Below, one piece after another: positions 26,465 through 34,499 of a stretch of 64,000 nucleotides of DNA. The translations under genes were made by a program, and so were the position numbers. How positions within the stretch are numbered: the stretch's first letter is position 1; each line of letters begins with the position of its first letter. The notes under the pieces were generated by a model. That model was not told the DNA's origin. It saw only the letters and a program-made list of their open reading frames with translations, and did not search any database. The stretch is from Nocardioides phosphati (GTDB lineage: Bacteria > Actinomycetota > Actinomycetes > Propionibacteriales > Nocardioidaceae), in contig NZ_BMNI01000009.1 in the NCBI RefSeq assembly GCF_014646375.1, positions 49,621-113,620 on the forward strand, written 5' to 3'.

Positions 26465-27693
26465 CAGGCCCCCATTCCGGTGATCACCATCAGCGGCAGC
26501 GCGGCGACCGCCACCACCGTGAGGAGCACCAGGTAGACGAGGCCGAGCCCGTTGGCGAGCCGGCCGTTGACGTACTCGCCGAGGTAGTCGGGATCGTTGG
26601 CCACGACGAGGATCGGGAAGTAGGTGAGCGGCAGCGCGACGGCGGAGAAGACCACCGAGGCCTCGGTCACGAGGATCGGGTCGACGGCGGTGAGCAGCAC
26701 AGCCACCGCTGCCAGCGTGGAGACCAGGATCATCGCGTGGAACCGGGTCGCCTCGCGCGTGGTGACGTACTTGCCCCACTGCCAGCCGAAGTACTGCGCG
26801 ATCGAGTAGCCCACGCTCAGCCCGGTCTCGCACGCAGCACCGAAGGTGGCCGCGACGAAGCCCACGATGAGGATCGCGAGCCCGATCTTGCCCAGTGCCA
26901 CCGCGACGGGCAGCCCGACCTGGCCCAGCGAGTCGACGCCGATGCCCTGGGGCAGCAGCACCGCCGTCGCGACGCCCGCGATCGACAGCGAGAGCAGGCC
27001 ACCGAGGGGGAAGCCGATGAAGACGTTGGCCCGCATCACCCCCAGGTCCTCCGGCGTCCACTTCTCCTCGACGCCTCCGCTGGAGAAGAAGAAGACCTCG
27101 TACGGCGTCATCGCGGCGCCGAAGAGCGCGACCGCGTAGTAGGCCCACGTCGTCCACTTCTCGCCGCCGGGCTTGGCGAAGCGCGCGGCCTGGCTGACGT
27201 AGTCACCCCAGTCCGGGCCGAGCTGCCAGAGGGCGACGGAGAAGACGATCAGGCAGAGGCCGAGGAGGCCGAGCACGTTCTCCATGTGGGAGAACTTCGC
27301 CCGCCACAGCACCAGCCAGACCACGAACGCGACGAACGGCACCAGCAGCAGGTAGCTCACCGAGCTGACCAGCTCGAGGGAGAGGGCGACGCCACCGATC
27401 TCGGCGATGAAGGTCAGGAAGGTGACCAGCATCGACGCGGTCAGGTTGAGCATGCCCAGGCGCGGGCCGAGCCGCTCGCGCACCAGGTCGAACGTCGCGC
27501 GGCGCGAGACCGCTGCGACGCGGCCCGACATCTCGGCGTACACGCAGATGCCGAGGACGCCGACCACCACCACGAGCCCCATCGACATGCCGAACCGTGA
27601 GCCCACGACGGCGTTGGTGACGAGGTCACCGATGTCGACGAAGCCGCCGATGGCGGTCAGGATGCCGAGGGCGACGGCGAGGTACTTCTTCAC
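26464..27693 (-). CDS. Nramp-family divalent metal transporter with altered metal-site motifs
   Basis: A 409-residue membrane protein of about 11 helices with the Nramp fold. Classical Nramp transporters have DPGN in helix 1 and MPH in helix 6. Here these positions read DIGD (20-23) and MTPYE (195-199), so the Mn/Fe ligand set is not conserved. This could mean another ion such as Mg2+, as in Nramp-related magnesium transporters, but the assignment is not certain. It is the middle gene of lipoprotein-Nramp-PRC-barrel with 4-base overlaps at both ends; the start is GTG. Confidence 0.82.
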   Translation of the reverse strand: MKKYLAVALGILTAIGGFVDIGDLVTNAVVGSRFGMSMGLVVVVGVLGICVYAEMSGRVAAVSRRATFDLVRERLGPRLGMLNLTASMLVTFLTFIAEIGGVALSLELVSSVSYLLLVPFVAFVVWLVLWRAKFSHMENVLGLLGLCLIVFSVALWQLGPDWGDYVSQAARFAKPGGEKWTTWAYYAVALFGAAMTPYEVFFFSSGGVEEKWTPEDLGVMRANVFIGFPLGGLLSLSIAGVATAVLLPQGIGVDSLGQVGLPVAVALGKIGLAILIVGFVAATFGAACETGLSVGYSIAQYFGWQWGKYVTTREATRFHAMILVSTLAAVAVLLTAVDPILVTEASVVFSAVALPLTYFPILVVANDPDYLGEYVNGRLANGLGLVYLVLLTVVAVAALPLMVITGMGA

Positions 27694-28175
27694 AGCGTCC
27701 CTCCCGCCTTCTGCAGCTGGTCATGGAGCGCGTCGAGGTGGTGCCGCAGGCGCGGGTACGACGCCTGGTCGCCGCTCACCAGCGCCTCGCGCGCCGTCTG
27801 GACGGCGTCGTCGGCCTCCGCGAGCAGGTCGCTGACGTGGCTCGCCTCCTTCTCGATCGAGGCGGGCGGCTGCAGCGTGTCGACGCTGTCGACCGCCTTG
27901 CCCATCGCGTCCTCGGCGTGGACGAGCGTGGCGACGCCGTAGCCGCCGAGGACGTGCTGGCGCTCCTCCTCGCGCAGCACCATCGACGCGGTGCCCACGA
28001 GCGCCACCGCGTCGTCCAGCGCCGTGCTCGCCGTGTCCCGCCAGGCGGCGGCGTCGGGGCGGGCGGGCACCAAGCCGCAGCCGGTGGTCAGCAGGAGGGG
28101 AGCGACGAGGAGGCCGGCGACGGAGCGCCCCACCGCCCGTCGCCGACCACCCCGGAGTCCGTCGTCGTCGATCAC
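27690..28175 (-). CDS. Secreted lipoprotein of unknown function
   Basis: A 161-residue protein with an N-terminal signal ending in the lipobox LTTGC, then an Ala/Asp/Glu-rich helical domain with heptad-like repeats (DAVALVGTASMVL, HHLDALHDQLQKAG). No known domain recognised. The stop overlaps the Nramp GTG start (GTGA), making it the first gene of the three-gene metal operon. It may act outside the membrane as a metal or substrate partner, but nothing in the sequence proves this. Confidence 0.68.
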   Translation of the reverse strand: MIDDDGLRGGRRRAVGRSVAGLLVAPLLLTTGCGLVPARPDAAAWRDTASTALDDAVALVGTASMVLREEERQHVLGGYGVATLVHAEDAMGKAVDSVDTLQPPASIEKEASHVSDLLAEADDAVQTAREALVSGDQASYPRLRHHLDALHDQLQKAGGTL

Positions 28176-28199
28176 GCTGGGGCTGTACCCCGCGGGGCG

Positions 28200-28709
28200 C
28201 TACCTGATCCGTGCGTTTGCGTCCGGTCGGTCGAGCAGGGCCTCGAGCACGAACTCGAGCAGCGACCGCGCCACGTCGTACGCCGCGGGGTCCTCGCTCG
28301 TGCGCGGGCCCGCGACGTTGAGGGTGAGGTCCGGCGAGCGGAGCCCGGTGAGCCACGCCGTTGCCTGACCCGGGTCGGTGGTCTCGAGGCACGGGCGGTC
28401 CTGGTCCGCGGCGGCACGGAGCGTGACGTCCGTGCCGGGGGAGGTGACGCCGGGGCGGCGGATGACCAGCGTGGCGTCGCTGTCGCGGACGTTGCGCAGG
28501 GTGCGCTCCGCGGGGTCGGCCGTCTCCGTCGCACGCAGCCCCGGGTAGCGCGCGAGCACGCCCGGGGGCTCCGGCAGGTCCTCCGCCCAGCCGCCGGCCG
28601 GGCACCAGCCGCCGTACGGGAGACCGTGGGTGATCGCGACGTCGAGTGCCGCCCGGTCGACGCCGGTCTGCCCGCCGGCGACGACACGCAGGATCAGGGA
28701 CGAGGTCAC
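28200..28709 (-). CDS. Putative molybdenum carrier / YspA-like Rossmann protein
   Basis: A 169-residue protein opening VVAGGQTGVDRAALDVAI, the signature of the molybdenum-carrier/SLOG-like family, with SDATLVIRRPG and LNVAGPRTSEDP further on. Members have a Rossmann fold related to nucleotide-binding SLOG proteins; molybdenum binding was shown for a plant-algal relative. The GTG start at 28709 lies 28 bases after the acyl-CoA dehydrogenase stop. Its cellular role here is unknown. Confidence 0.75.
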   Translation of the reverse strand: MTSSLILRVVAGGQTGVDRAALDVAITHGLPYGGWCPAGGWAEDLPEPPGVLARYPGLRATETADPAERTLRNVRDSDATLVIRRPGVTSPGTDVTLRAAADQDRPCLETTDPGQATAWLTGLRSPDLTLNVAGPRTSEDPAAYDVARSLLEFVLEALLDRPDANARIR

Positions 28710-28737
28710 CTCACCGCGGTACCCGCGGCGGACGGGG

Positions 28738-29958
28738 TCAGCCGGTGATGTCGCGCCCGAGGATCTGGCGCGCGATGACCCACTTCTGGATCTCGTTGGT
28801 GCCCTCGTAGATCTCCCCGATCTTGGAGTCGCGGTAGAGCGCCTCCACCGGACCCGGCGTGCCGTCGGCCGCGAGCTCGCGCGCGAAGCCGAAGCCGCCG
28901 TACGCCTGGACCGCGTCGCGGGCGATGTCCACGGAGAGGCGCGTGCCGTAGAGCTTCGCCATCGCCGCCTCGGGCTCGGGGAACGGGTTGCCGGCGTCGA
29001 GCCGGAGGGCTGCCTTCAGGTAGAGGTTGCGGGCGTTCTCGATCTCGCAGGCACGGTCGGCGAGCAGGAACTGCCAGTGCTGGTTGGCGCCGACCTTGCG
29101 GCCGAAGGCCTCGCGGGTCGACACCTGCGCCACGATCAGGTCGAAGGCGCGCTGGGCCATGCCGACACCTGCCGCCGCGATGCCGATGCGGCCGAAGGTC
29201 AGCGTCTGCAGCGCCTGGCGCAGGCCGTTGCCCTCGACACCGCCGAGCAGCTCCCTGTGGTCGATGCGGACGTCCTTGAAGTGGACGTCGGCGGTCAGCT
29301 GGCCACGGTTGCCCATCTTGCGGTCGGGAAGGCCGACGGTGACGCCCGGGAGCGAGGTGTCGACGATGAACATCGACATGCGGTCGCCGGTCTTCGCGAG
29401 CACGACGATCTCGGCGGCGACGGGCGAGTTGGAGATCCACCGCTTGTGCCCGTTGAGCACCCAGGCGTCGCCGTCGCGGACGGCCTCGGTCCTCAGCGCC
29501 TCGATGGAGAGGTCGGTGGATGCCTCGGGCTCCGTGGTGGCGAAGGCGCCGACGATCTCACCGCTGACGATCCTGGTCAGCCAGCGCTGCTTCTGCTCGT
29601 CCGTGCCCTGGTTGAGCGCGTTGCCGGACAGGATGCAGTGGACGTCGAAGACCGCGCCGATGCTGCTGGAGTGGTAGGCGAGCTCCTCGATGGTCGCGGC
29701 TGTCGCGGTTGCCGGGTGCTCGAGGCCGTGCCCGCCGACCTCGGCGCCGAAGCCGACGCCGTACAGGCCCTCGGCGGCGAGCGCGTCGAAGACCTCGCGC
29801 GGGAACCCGTCGACCTGCTCGTCACCGTTGGCGATCTGGCCCGCCGCCGGCGCGACGACGCGGTCGGCGACCTCGCGTGCCCGGACGCGCGCCTCGAGGA
29901 CGTCAGCGGGGGAGAGCAGGTCGTGGAACAGGCGGTCGTACTGGCGCGCGACGATCAT
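28738..29958 (-). CDS. Acyl-CoA dehydrogenase
   Basis: FAD-dependent alpha,beta-dehydrogenation of acyl-CoA. The 406-residue protein carries FATTEPEASTD, WISNSPVAAEIVVL, TFGRIGIAAAGVGMAQ, YGGFGF and the C-terminal EIYEGTNEIQKWVIAR with the usual catalytic Glu region. Natural electron acceptor would be ETF. It follows the MarR-family gene on the same strand with a palindromic operator-like site just upstream of its start, so MarR probably controls it in response to a fatty-acid or aromatic acyl ligand. Confidence 0.9.
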   Translation of the reverse strand: MIVARQYDRLFHDLLSPADVLEARVRAREVADRVVAPAAGQIANGDEQVDGFPREVFDALAAEGLYGVGFGAEVGGHGLEHPATATAATIEELAYHSSSIGAVFDVHCILSGNALNQGTDEQKQRWLTRIVSGEIVGAFATTEPEASTDLSIEALRTEAVRDGDAWVLNGHKRWISNSPVAAEIVVLAKTGDRMSMFIVDTSLPGVTVGLPDRKMGNRGQLTADVHFKDVRIDHRELLGGVEGNGLRQALQTLTFGRIGIAAAGVGMAQRAFDLIVAQVSTREAFGRKVGANQHWQFLLADRACEIENARNLYLKAALRLDAGNPFPEPEAAMAKLYGTRLSVDIARDAVQAYGGFGFARELAADGTPGPVEALYRDSKIGEIYEGTNEIQKWVIARQILGRDITG

Positions 29959-29973
29959 GCGCGGAACATATCA

Positions 29974-29986
29974 TTCGCAGTGCGAA
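29974..29986. promoter_or_regulatory. Candidate MarR operator before the acyl-CoA dehydrogenase
   Basis: TTCGCAGTGCGAA has perfect TTCGC/GCGAA arms around AGT. It lies between the MarR stop and the dehydrogenase start, 16 bases from the latter, in an AT-richer stretch that also carries promoter-like AACATATCATT. Confidence 0.5.
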
Positions 29987-29991
29987 CGAAT

Positions 29992-30507
29992 TCACTCCTC
30001 GGGCGCCTCGAGGGCCGCCGTGAGCGCATGACTGCGCGCGAGTGAGTCGAGCGACGCCTGCAGCTCGCCGAGGCCGGACCGGCCGAGCTCGGCCTCCAGC
30101 ACGGCCTCGACGTCGACGAGGCGCGCCACGATGCGGTGCAGCAGCTGCGCCCCCTCGTCGGTGAGGGCGACGACGTAGCGCCGGCGGTCGGACGGGTCGC
30201 GCTCACGGGCCACGGCCGCGAGGGACTCAAGGTGCTCGAGCGTCCCGGCCATGGTCGCGGGGTCGATGCGCAGGTGCCGGCCGAGATCGACCTGACCGGT
30301 CGGTCCCAGGTCTGCCAGCGCCTGCAGGACGCTGAAGTGACGCACGCGGACCCCGAGCGGACGCAGCGCGCGCTCCTGCAGGCGGAAGGTGACCTGGCCC
30401 AGCCGGGTCAGCAGGCAGCTCGCGCGGTCAGCGATGCTGCCGGGCACGAGGCTCGGGGTCGCGGGCCGCTCGGGCTGGTCCACCGACTCCGCTGCAGGCC
30501 CCGTCAT
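29992..30507 (-). CDS. MarR-family transcriptional regulator
   Basis: A 171-residue winged-helix regulator. LGVRVRHFSVLQAL, VDLGRHLRIDPATMAGTLEHLE (recognition helix) and RERDPSDRRRYVVALTDEG (wing) are typical MarR features. MarR proteins lose DNA binding when a small aromatic or acyl ligand binds. It lies directly upstream of the acyl-CoA dehydrogenase, and the TTCGC/GCGAA palindrome between them is the likely target. Confidence 0.88.
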   Translation of the reverse strand: MTGPAAESVDQPERPATPSLVPGSIADRASCLLTRLGQVTFRLQERALRPLGVRVRHFSVLQALADLGPTGQVDLGRHLRIDPATMAGTLEHLESLAAVARERDPSDRRRYVVALTDEGAQLLHRIVARLVDVEAVLEAELGRSGLGELQASLDSLARSHALTAALEAPEE

Positions 30508-30540
30508 GCGCGGAAGGCTACCCGCACCTGCGGGGGCCGC

Positions 30541-31107
30541 TCACCAGGCGGGAGGCACGACCTGCACGCCGGCGAGCAGCAGGATGTTGAGGTCGAGCAG
30601 CCACTCGACGCGGGAACGCTCCTCGAAGAGCCGGTTGGCCTCCGCGACGTGCGCGCGCCCCTCCGCGCGACTCCAGCCGTTGACGGCGCAGAGGTGGTCG
30701 AACGCACGCTCGTGGTGGCCGCGCAGCCCGGCCAGGCCGAGGTGCGTGCTCTCGTGGCACCGGGTGCACAGGCAGACCAGTCGCCGCAGGCGCTGCACCG
30801 GCATGCCGAAGCTGACGAAGGGCTCGTCGGCCGGGGCCTCGTCGTACTCCCAGCGCTCGTGCGCCTCGAGCCAGATCTTCTTCGCCCGGTCGCTGGGCGA
30901 GCCGCACGCCTCGCAGCGGTTGCCGGCCCGGCCGTAGACCATCCGGCGCACGCGGTCCCAGTCGCCGGGGGCGATGTGGGACCGGACGTTGGTGAACCAG
31001 CAGGACGCGGGCACCAGGTCGACGAAGAGCGGCGCGCCGCCGGGTGCGGGGTTGAAGGTGCGGTCCTCGCCGGGCAGGACGGTGGGGAGCGCGGGCGGGG
31101 GAGTCAC
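30541..31107 (-). CDS. HNH-endonuclease-like zinc protein
   Basis: A 188-residue protein with CEACGSP then LEAHERW and, later, CLCTRCHESTH. This arrangement (CxxC, LEAHxxW, CxxCH) is the HNH fold with its two zinc-knuckle pairs. Such stand-alone HNH-like proteins occur widely in actinobacteria with no known job. GTG at 31107 is the best start because the upstream frame overlaps the divergent gene; no Shine-Dalgarno is obvious. Nuclease activity is possible but unproven. Confidence 0.7.
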   Translation of the reverse strand: MTPPPALPTVLPGEDRTFNPAPGGAPLFVDLVPASCWFTNVRSHIAPGDWDRVRRMVYGRAGNRCEACGSPSDRAKKIWLEAHERWEYDEAPADEPFVSFGMPVQRLRRLVCLCTRCHESTHLGLAGLRGHHERAFDHLCAVNGWSRAEGRAHVAEANRLFEERSRVEWLLDLNILLLAGVQVVPPAW

Positions 31108-31177
31108 GGGGCCATCCTGCCGGGCTGTGACCCCGGCCGACGGCGTACGCTGCGCGTGCCGGACAAGGGAGAACTTC

Positions 31178-31477
31178 ATGGTGGCGAGCCGATCGGCCCG
31201 AGAGCGCAAGGCAGCCGCCGAGGCCGGCCCGCTGGCGCAGGTGCGCATCGACCTCGGGGACGACGACCAGTTCGTCTACAAGATCCGCTGCACCCGGTGC
31301 ACGGTCCGCGACGGCGTGAGCTGGTCCGCGTGGCGGCGGGGCGAGGACAACGGCTACATGGCCGCCATGGACCGCTGGACCTTCCACCTGGTCGAGAAGC
31401 ACCCGGGCGCCGACGCCCCGTGCCTGACGTACGTCGACGCGGCGCAGCAGCGCCTCGAGGAGCGCCGCAGCCGCTGA
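31178..31477 (+). CDS. Small hypothetical protein with a CxxC pair
   Basis: A 99-residue soluble protein: basic N-terminus (SRSARERKAAAE), then VYKIRCTRCTVRDGVSWSAW, a block with a CxxC pair, a conserved-looking HLVEKHPG and a Cys near the end (APCLTYV). It could bind zinc. No known family recognised. AAGGGAGA precedes ATG at 31178. It is divergent from the HNH-like gene across 70 bases and convergent with the YbdK-like gene. Confidence 0.65.
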   Translation: MVASRSARERKAAAEAGPLAQVRIDLGDDDQFVYKIRCTRCTVRDGVSWSAWRRGEDNGYMAAMDRWTFHLVEKHPGADAPCLTYVDAAQQRLEERRSR

Positions 31478-31499
31478 CCCCGGCCTCAGGGCCGGTCAG
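31474..31499. terminator. Bidirectional stem-loop between convergent genes
   Basis: CTGACCCCGGCC and GGCCGGTCAG pair with a 2-base bulge around a TCAG loop, covering both stop codons of the convergent genes at 31477 and 31496. GC-rich with no U run, as usual for actinobacterial terminators. Confidence 0.5.
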
Positions 31500-32599
31500 G
31501 GGGCGGCGACCGTCTCCTTCACCAGCAGGTCGACGACGGCGTTGAGCCCGGAGTCGCGGAAGACCTCGCGCTGGCGGACCGCGCCGTTGCCGAGCGCGAA
31601 GAGCCGCTCGACCCGGTTGTCGACACGTCGCTCGTCGCCCGCTGCGCGGAGCGCGGGCCGGACGTGGTCGACGAGCGTGGCCACCACCTCGCGCGCGGTG
31701 GCCGGCTTGAAGGTCAGCGGGTCGATCAGGTCGCCCTGCGTGCCCCAGCGCGCCGCCTGCCAGGTCGCCACGCGCAGCAGCTGGGTCGAGGCCTCCGGAG
31801 CCGGTACGCCGCCGGCCCACTCCTGCGCGGCCGTCTCCACGAGCGCCCGGCTCAGGGCAGCGATGAGCACCGTGTCACCGACGTCGAGGCAGACGTCAGC
31901 GACCCGGATCTCGACCGTCGGGTGGTGGGCGGAGGAGCGGGCGTCGAAGTAGACCATCCCCTCGTCGATCAGCACCCCGGTCGCGATCAGGCGGTCCACG
32001 GCGGTGCGGTAGCCGTCGGCGCTGCCGAAGACGTCGTACGGACCGGCGGCGGGCCAGCGGTCCATCACCTGGGAGCGGTAGCTGGCGTAGTCGCTGTCGG
32101 CGCCCTGCCAGAGCGGGGAGTTGGCGCTGAGGGCGAGCAGTGGGGGCAGCCAGGTCCGGATCCGGTCGAGGACGCCGACCGCCTCCTCGTCGGAGTCGAC
32201 CGCGACGTGCACGTGGCAGCCGCAGGTGAGGTGCTCGCGGGCCATCATCCCGAACTGCTGCGTCATCCGGTCGTAGCGCTCGCTGTGCACCGCGAGCGGG
32301 ACGACCGGCACCGGCGAGGTGCCGCTCGCCATCAGGAGCGCACCGCCGCGCTGGGCCGCGGAGGAGGCCTTGGCACGCCAGGAGACGAGCTCGGCCTGCA
32401 GGGACTCCATCGTGTCGTGGGGCGAGGTGTTGGCCTCGAGCTGCTGCTGCTTGAGCTCGGCGACCAGCGAGCCCAGCTCGTCGGGCGCGTTGCCGACGAG
32501 GGGCGTGGCGAGCTGGAGCACCTCGGCGGCCGTGGGCCGGCTGTCGTCGAGGTGCGCATCGACCACCAGGAACTCTTCCTCCACGCCTACGGTTCGCAC
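31496..32599 (-). CDS. YbdK-family glutamate-cysteine ligase-like carboxylate-amine ligase
   Basis: ATP-dependent ligase of the GCS2 family that joins glutamate to an amine, weakly forming gamma-glutamylcysteine in E. coli YbdK. The 367-residue protein starts VRTVGVEEEFLVVD, and contains TCGCHVHVAVDSDEEAVGV, YDVFGSADGY and the tail NRVERLFALGNG. GTG at 32599 is the start. It is divergent from a class II glutamine amidotransferase with an 80-base gap; together they hint at gamma-glutamyl chemistry, which in the Egt pathway involves relatives of both enzymes. Confidence 0.85.
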   Translation of the reverse strand: MRTVGVEEEFLVVDAHLDDSRPTAAEVLQLATPLVGNAPDELGSLVAELKQQQLEANTSPHDTMESLQAELVSWRAKASSAAQRGGALLMASGTSPVPVVPLAVHSERYDRMTQQFGMMAREHLTCGCHVHVAVDSDEEAVGVLDRIRTWLPPLLALSANSPLWQGADSDYASYRSQVMDRWPAAGPYDVFGSADGYRTAVDRLIATGVLIDEGMVYFDARSSAHHPTVEIRVADVCLDVGDTVLIAALSRALVETAAQEWAGGVPAPEASTQLLRVATWQAARWGTQGDLIDPLTFKPATAREVVATLVDHVRPALRAAGDERRVDNRVERLFALGNGAVRQREVFRDSGLNAVVDLLVKETVAAP

Positions 32600-32679
32600 G
32601 CCTCCACTGTGCCCCGGTTGTCCAGGGTGATGCTGCGTGCCAGTGTCGAAGCAGGAACGTCACGACGACAGGAGCACCC

Positions 32680-33483
32680 ATGTGCCGACTGCTCGGCTAC
32701 GTCACCGCAGAGCCCACCTCGCTCGTCGATCTGCTCGGCCGCGAGGACTTCGCCGCCTTCACCGCGCTCACCTCCGTCCACGACGACGGCTGGGGCATGG
32801 CCTGGTACGACGCCGGCGACGGCCGCCTCCACCACGCCCGCTCCGCGCGGTCGGCCGAGAACGACCGGTCCTACGCCGAGCTGGCCGAGCAGCCGCTCGC
32901 GCGGGTCGGGATCGTGCACCTGCGCTGGGCGACGCCGGGCATCCCGATCCGGGTGGAGAACTCCCACCCCTTCGTCGACGGGCAGCTCGCGATGGCGCAC
33001 AACGGGTCGATCGCTCCCCTCGACCGTCTGGAGGCGCTGCTGACCCCCGCGAGCCGCGCGAAGCTGCTGGGTGGCACCGACAGCGAGCGGTACTTCCGCT
33101 ACGTCGTGCAGTGCATCGAGGCCGCGGGCGACGAGGCCACGGGCCTGGGTGAGGCCGTCACGACCCTGTCCGCGGAGTTCCCCCACGCCAGCCTCAACGC
33201 CCTGCTGCTGACGCCCGGGCGGCTCCGTGCGGTCCACGTCAACAGTCGCGCGACGCCGCCGTCCATGCTCAAGGACCTCCGCGGCATGGGCATCGCCGCG
33301 GAGCCGATCCGGCACACGGACGACGACTACTTCGCGATGGACTTCCGACGTACGCCGGAGGGCACGCAGGTGATCTCCAGCGGCATCGACCCCGACGGGT
33401 GGACACCCGTCTCGGATGACTCGGTGGGGGTCATCGACGTCCAGTCGGGCGAGCTGGAGTGGCTGGCACCTGCGCCGTCGTGA
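32680..33483 (+). CDS. Class II glutamine amidotransferase (YafJ/EgtC-like)
   Basis: A 267-residue N-terminal-nucleophile hydrolase. Cys2 (MCRLLGY) is the nucleophile after Met removal; DDGWGMAWY, LRWATPGIP, NSHPFVDG and MAHNGSI are the substrate pocket motifs. The class hydrolyses gamma-glutamyl amides; EgtC acts on a gamma-glutamyl intermediate in ergothioneine synthesis. No EgtB, EgtD or EgtE lies nearby, so the substrate is open. ACAGGAG precedes the start. Confidence 0.85.
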   Translation: MCRLLGYVTAEPTSLVDLLGREDFAAFTALTSVHDDGWGMAWYDAGDGRLHHARSARSAENDRSYAELAEQPLARVGIVHLRWATPGIPIRVENSHPFVDGQLAMAHNGSIAPLDRLEALLTPASRAKLLGGTDSERYFRYVVQCIEAAGDEATGLGEAVTTLSAEFPHASLNALLLTPGRLRAVHVNSRATPPSMLKDLRGMGIAAEPIRHTDDDYFAMDFRRTPEGTQVISSGIDPDGWTPVSDDSVGVIDVQSGELEWLAPAPS

Positions 33484-33492
33484 CCCTGCGGC

Positions 33493-34128
33493 TCAGCGCC
33501 GCTGGGCGCTCTCGAAACGGGCCCAGTCACGTGCCCAGTCGCGGTAGCGGCGCTGGTCGAGCAGCCGACGGAGTCCGGCGAGGAGCAGCGCGAGCAGGCC
33601 CACCGTCGACAGGAAGACCGCGGTCGCGCTGAGCACGGCGACGGCGGCTGCGTCGCCGCGGGACAGCGGCGCGGAGGTGAGGTCACCCTTGTCGGTCACC
33701 CACACCGTGGTCAGGTCTCCGCGCTCGGCGCCGGGGGCGACGACCGAGGAGCCGACCCGATCGACGCCCGCCTGCGTGGACCACGCGACCCGGGCGGTGC
33801 TGACCGCCACGGCCCGGCCCGGCACGGAGATCGCCCGGGGTGTCGACACGATGGTCGCCGTGACCGCGTGGTGTGCCGCAGCGGTGTGCGCGGCTCCCGA
33901 GTGCTCGCTGCCGAGCACCAGTACGCCGACCGCGACGGCCGCCCAGAGGCCCAGCACCGACAGGAGGAGAGCTGCCACGCGCGCACCCGCCTCCAGACGG
34001 TCGCTGGGCCGGCGCAGGGGGTTCTGCGCCACGCCGGTCCGGCGGGCCAGGGCCCGCACCGCGCGGCGTACGACGCCGGCGGACTGCTGTGGTCCGGTTG
34101 GCCGGTTGTCGTCCACGGACCTCGCCAT
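33493..34128 (-). CDS. Rv1733c-like two-helix membrane protein
   Basis: A 211-residue protein that resembles Rv1733c, a dormancy-regulon antigen of M. tuberculosis: NPLRRPSDRLEAGARVAALL, a long extracytoplasmic loop with VSTPRAISVPGRAV and GDLTTVWVTDKGDL, then a second helix. Membrane segments are near residues 50-72 and 165-190. Function is unknown in any species. GGAGG precedes ATG at 34128. A near-perfect DevR-like box lies 100 bases upstream, matching the regulation of its mycobacterial relative. Confidence 0.82.
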   Translation of the reverse strand: MARSVDDNRPTGPQQSAGVVRRAVRALARRTGVAQNPLRRPSDRLEAGARVAALLLSVLGLWAAVAVGVLVLGSEHSGAAHTAAAHHAVTATIVSTPRAISVPGRAVAVSTARVAWSTQAGVDRVGSSVVAPGAERGDLTTVWVTDKGDLTSAPLSRGDAAAVAVLSATAVFLSTVGLLALLLAGLRRLLDQRRYRDWARDWARFESAQRR

Positions 34129-34499
34129 CGCGCTCACCTCCGGTGTGTCGTCCGCCTTGCTCCTGCTCCTCCCATGGCACACCGCCGTGCCGCGCCCGTG
34201 GCAGGGGCGAGGGCTCCGCGACAACCGGGACCAAGGTCACGGTTCGGCCGGGCCGGGACCTTCGGTGGGTCGAGCGGTGACCTCCGCACCTGGTGCCGTC
34301 GACCGGACCCGAGGATCGTGGAGGACGTGGCGAACCCCGTCCTTCCGGGCGGTCGGATCCACACGCCGGCCCGCCGGCAGCCGCGAAGTCCTGGTGGTCC
34401 CTGACCACAGACCCGCCGTCGTCACGACGGATGCAGCGGCAGCGACGGCGGGCCGGCCTCCGTCTCCGTGGGGAAGGCCCTGCCGGAGACGCCGCCACC
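34129..34499. other. 371-base non-coding region between SDR and Rv1733c-like gene
   Basis: I see no gene here. It holds the leader and DevR-like box of the Rv1733c-like gene (34227-34240), and two short hairpins downstream of the SDR stop: GTGGTC/GACCAC at 34394-34408 and CCGTCGT/ACGACGG at 34416-34430. These may end the cyd operon transcript. Confidence 0.45.
34227..34240 (-). promoter_or_regulatory. DevR-like box before the Rv1733c-like gene
   Basis: The minus strand reads GTGACCTTGGTCCC, one mismatch from GGGACCTTGGTCCC, about 100 bases upstream of the start at 34128. A weaker GGGACCTT half site lies at 34255. Confidence 0.65.
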
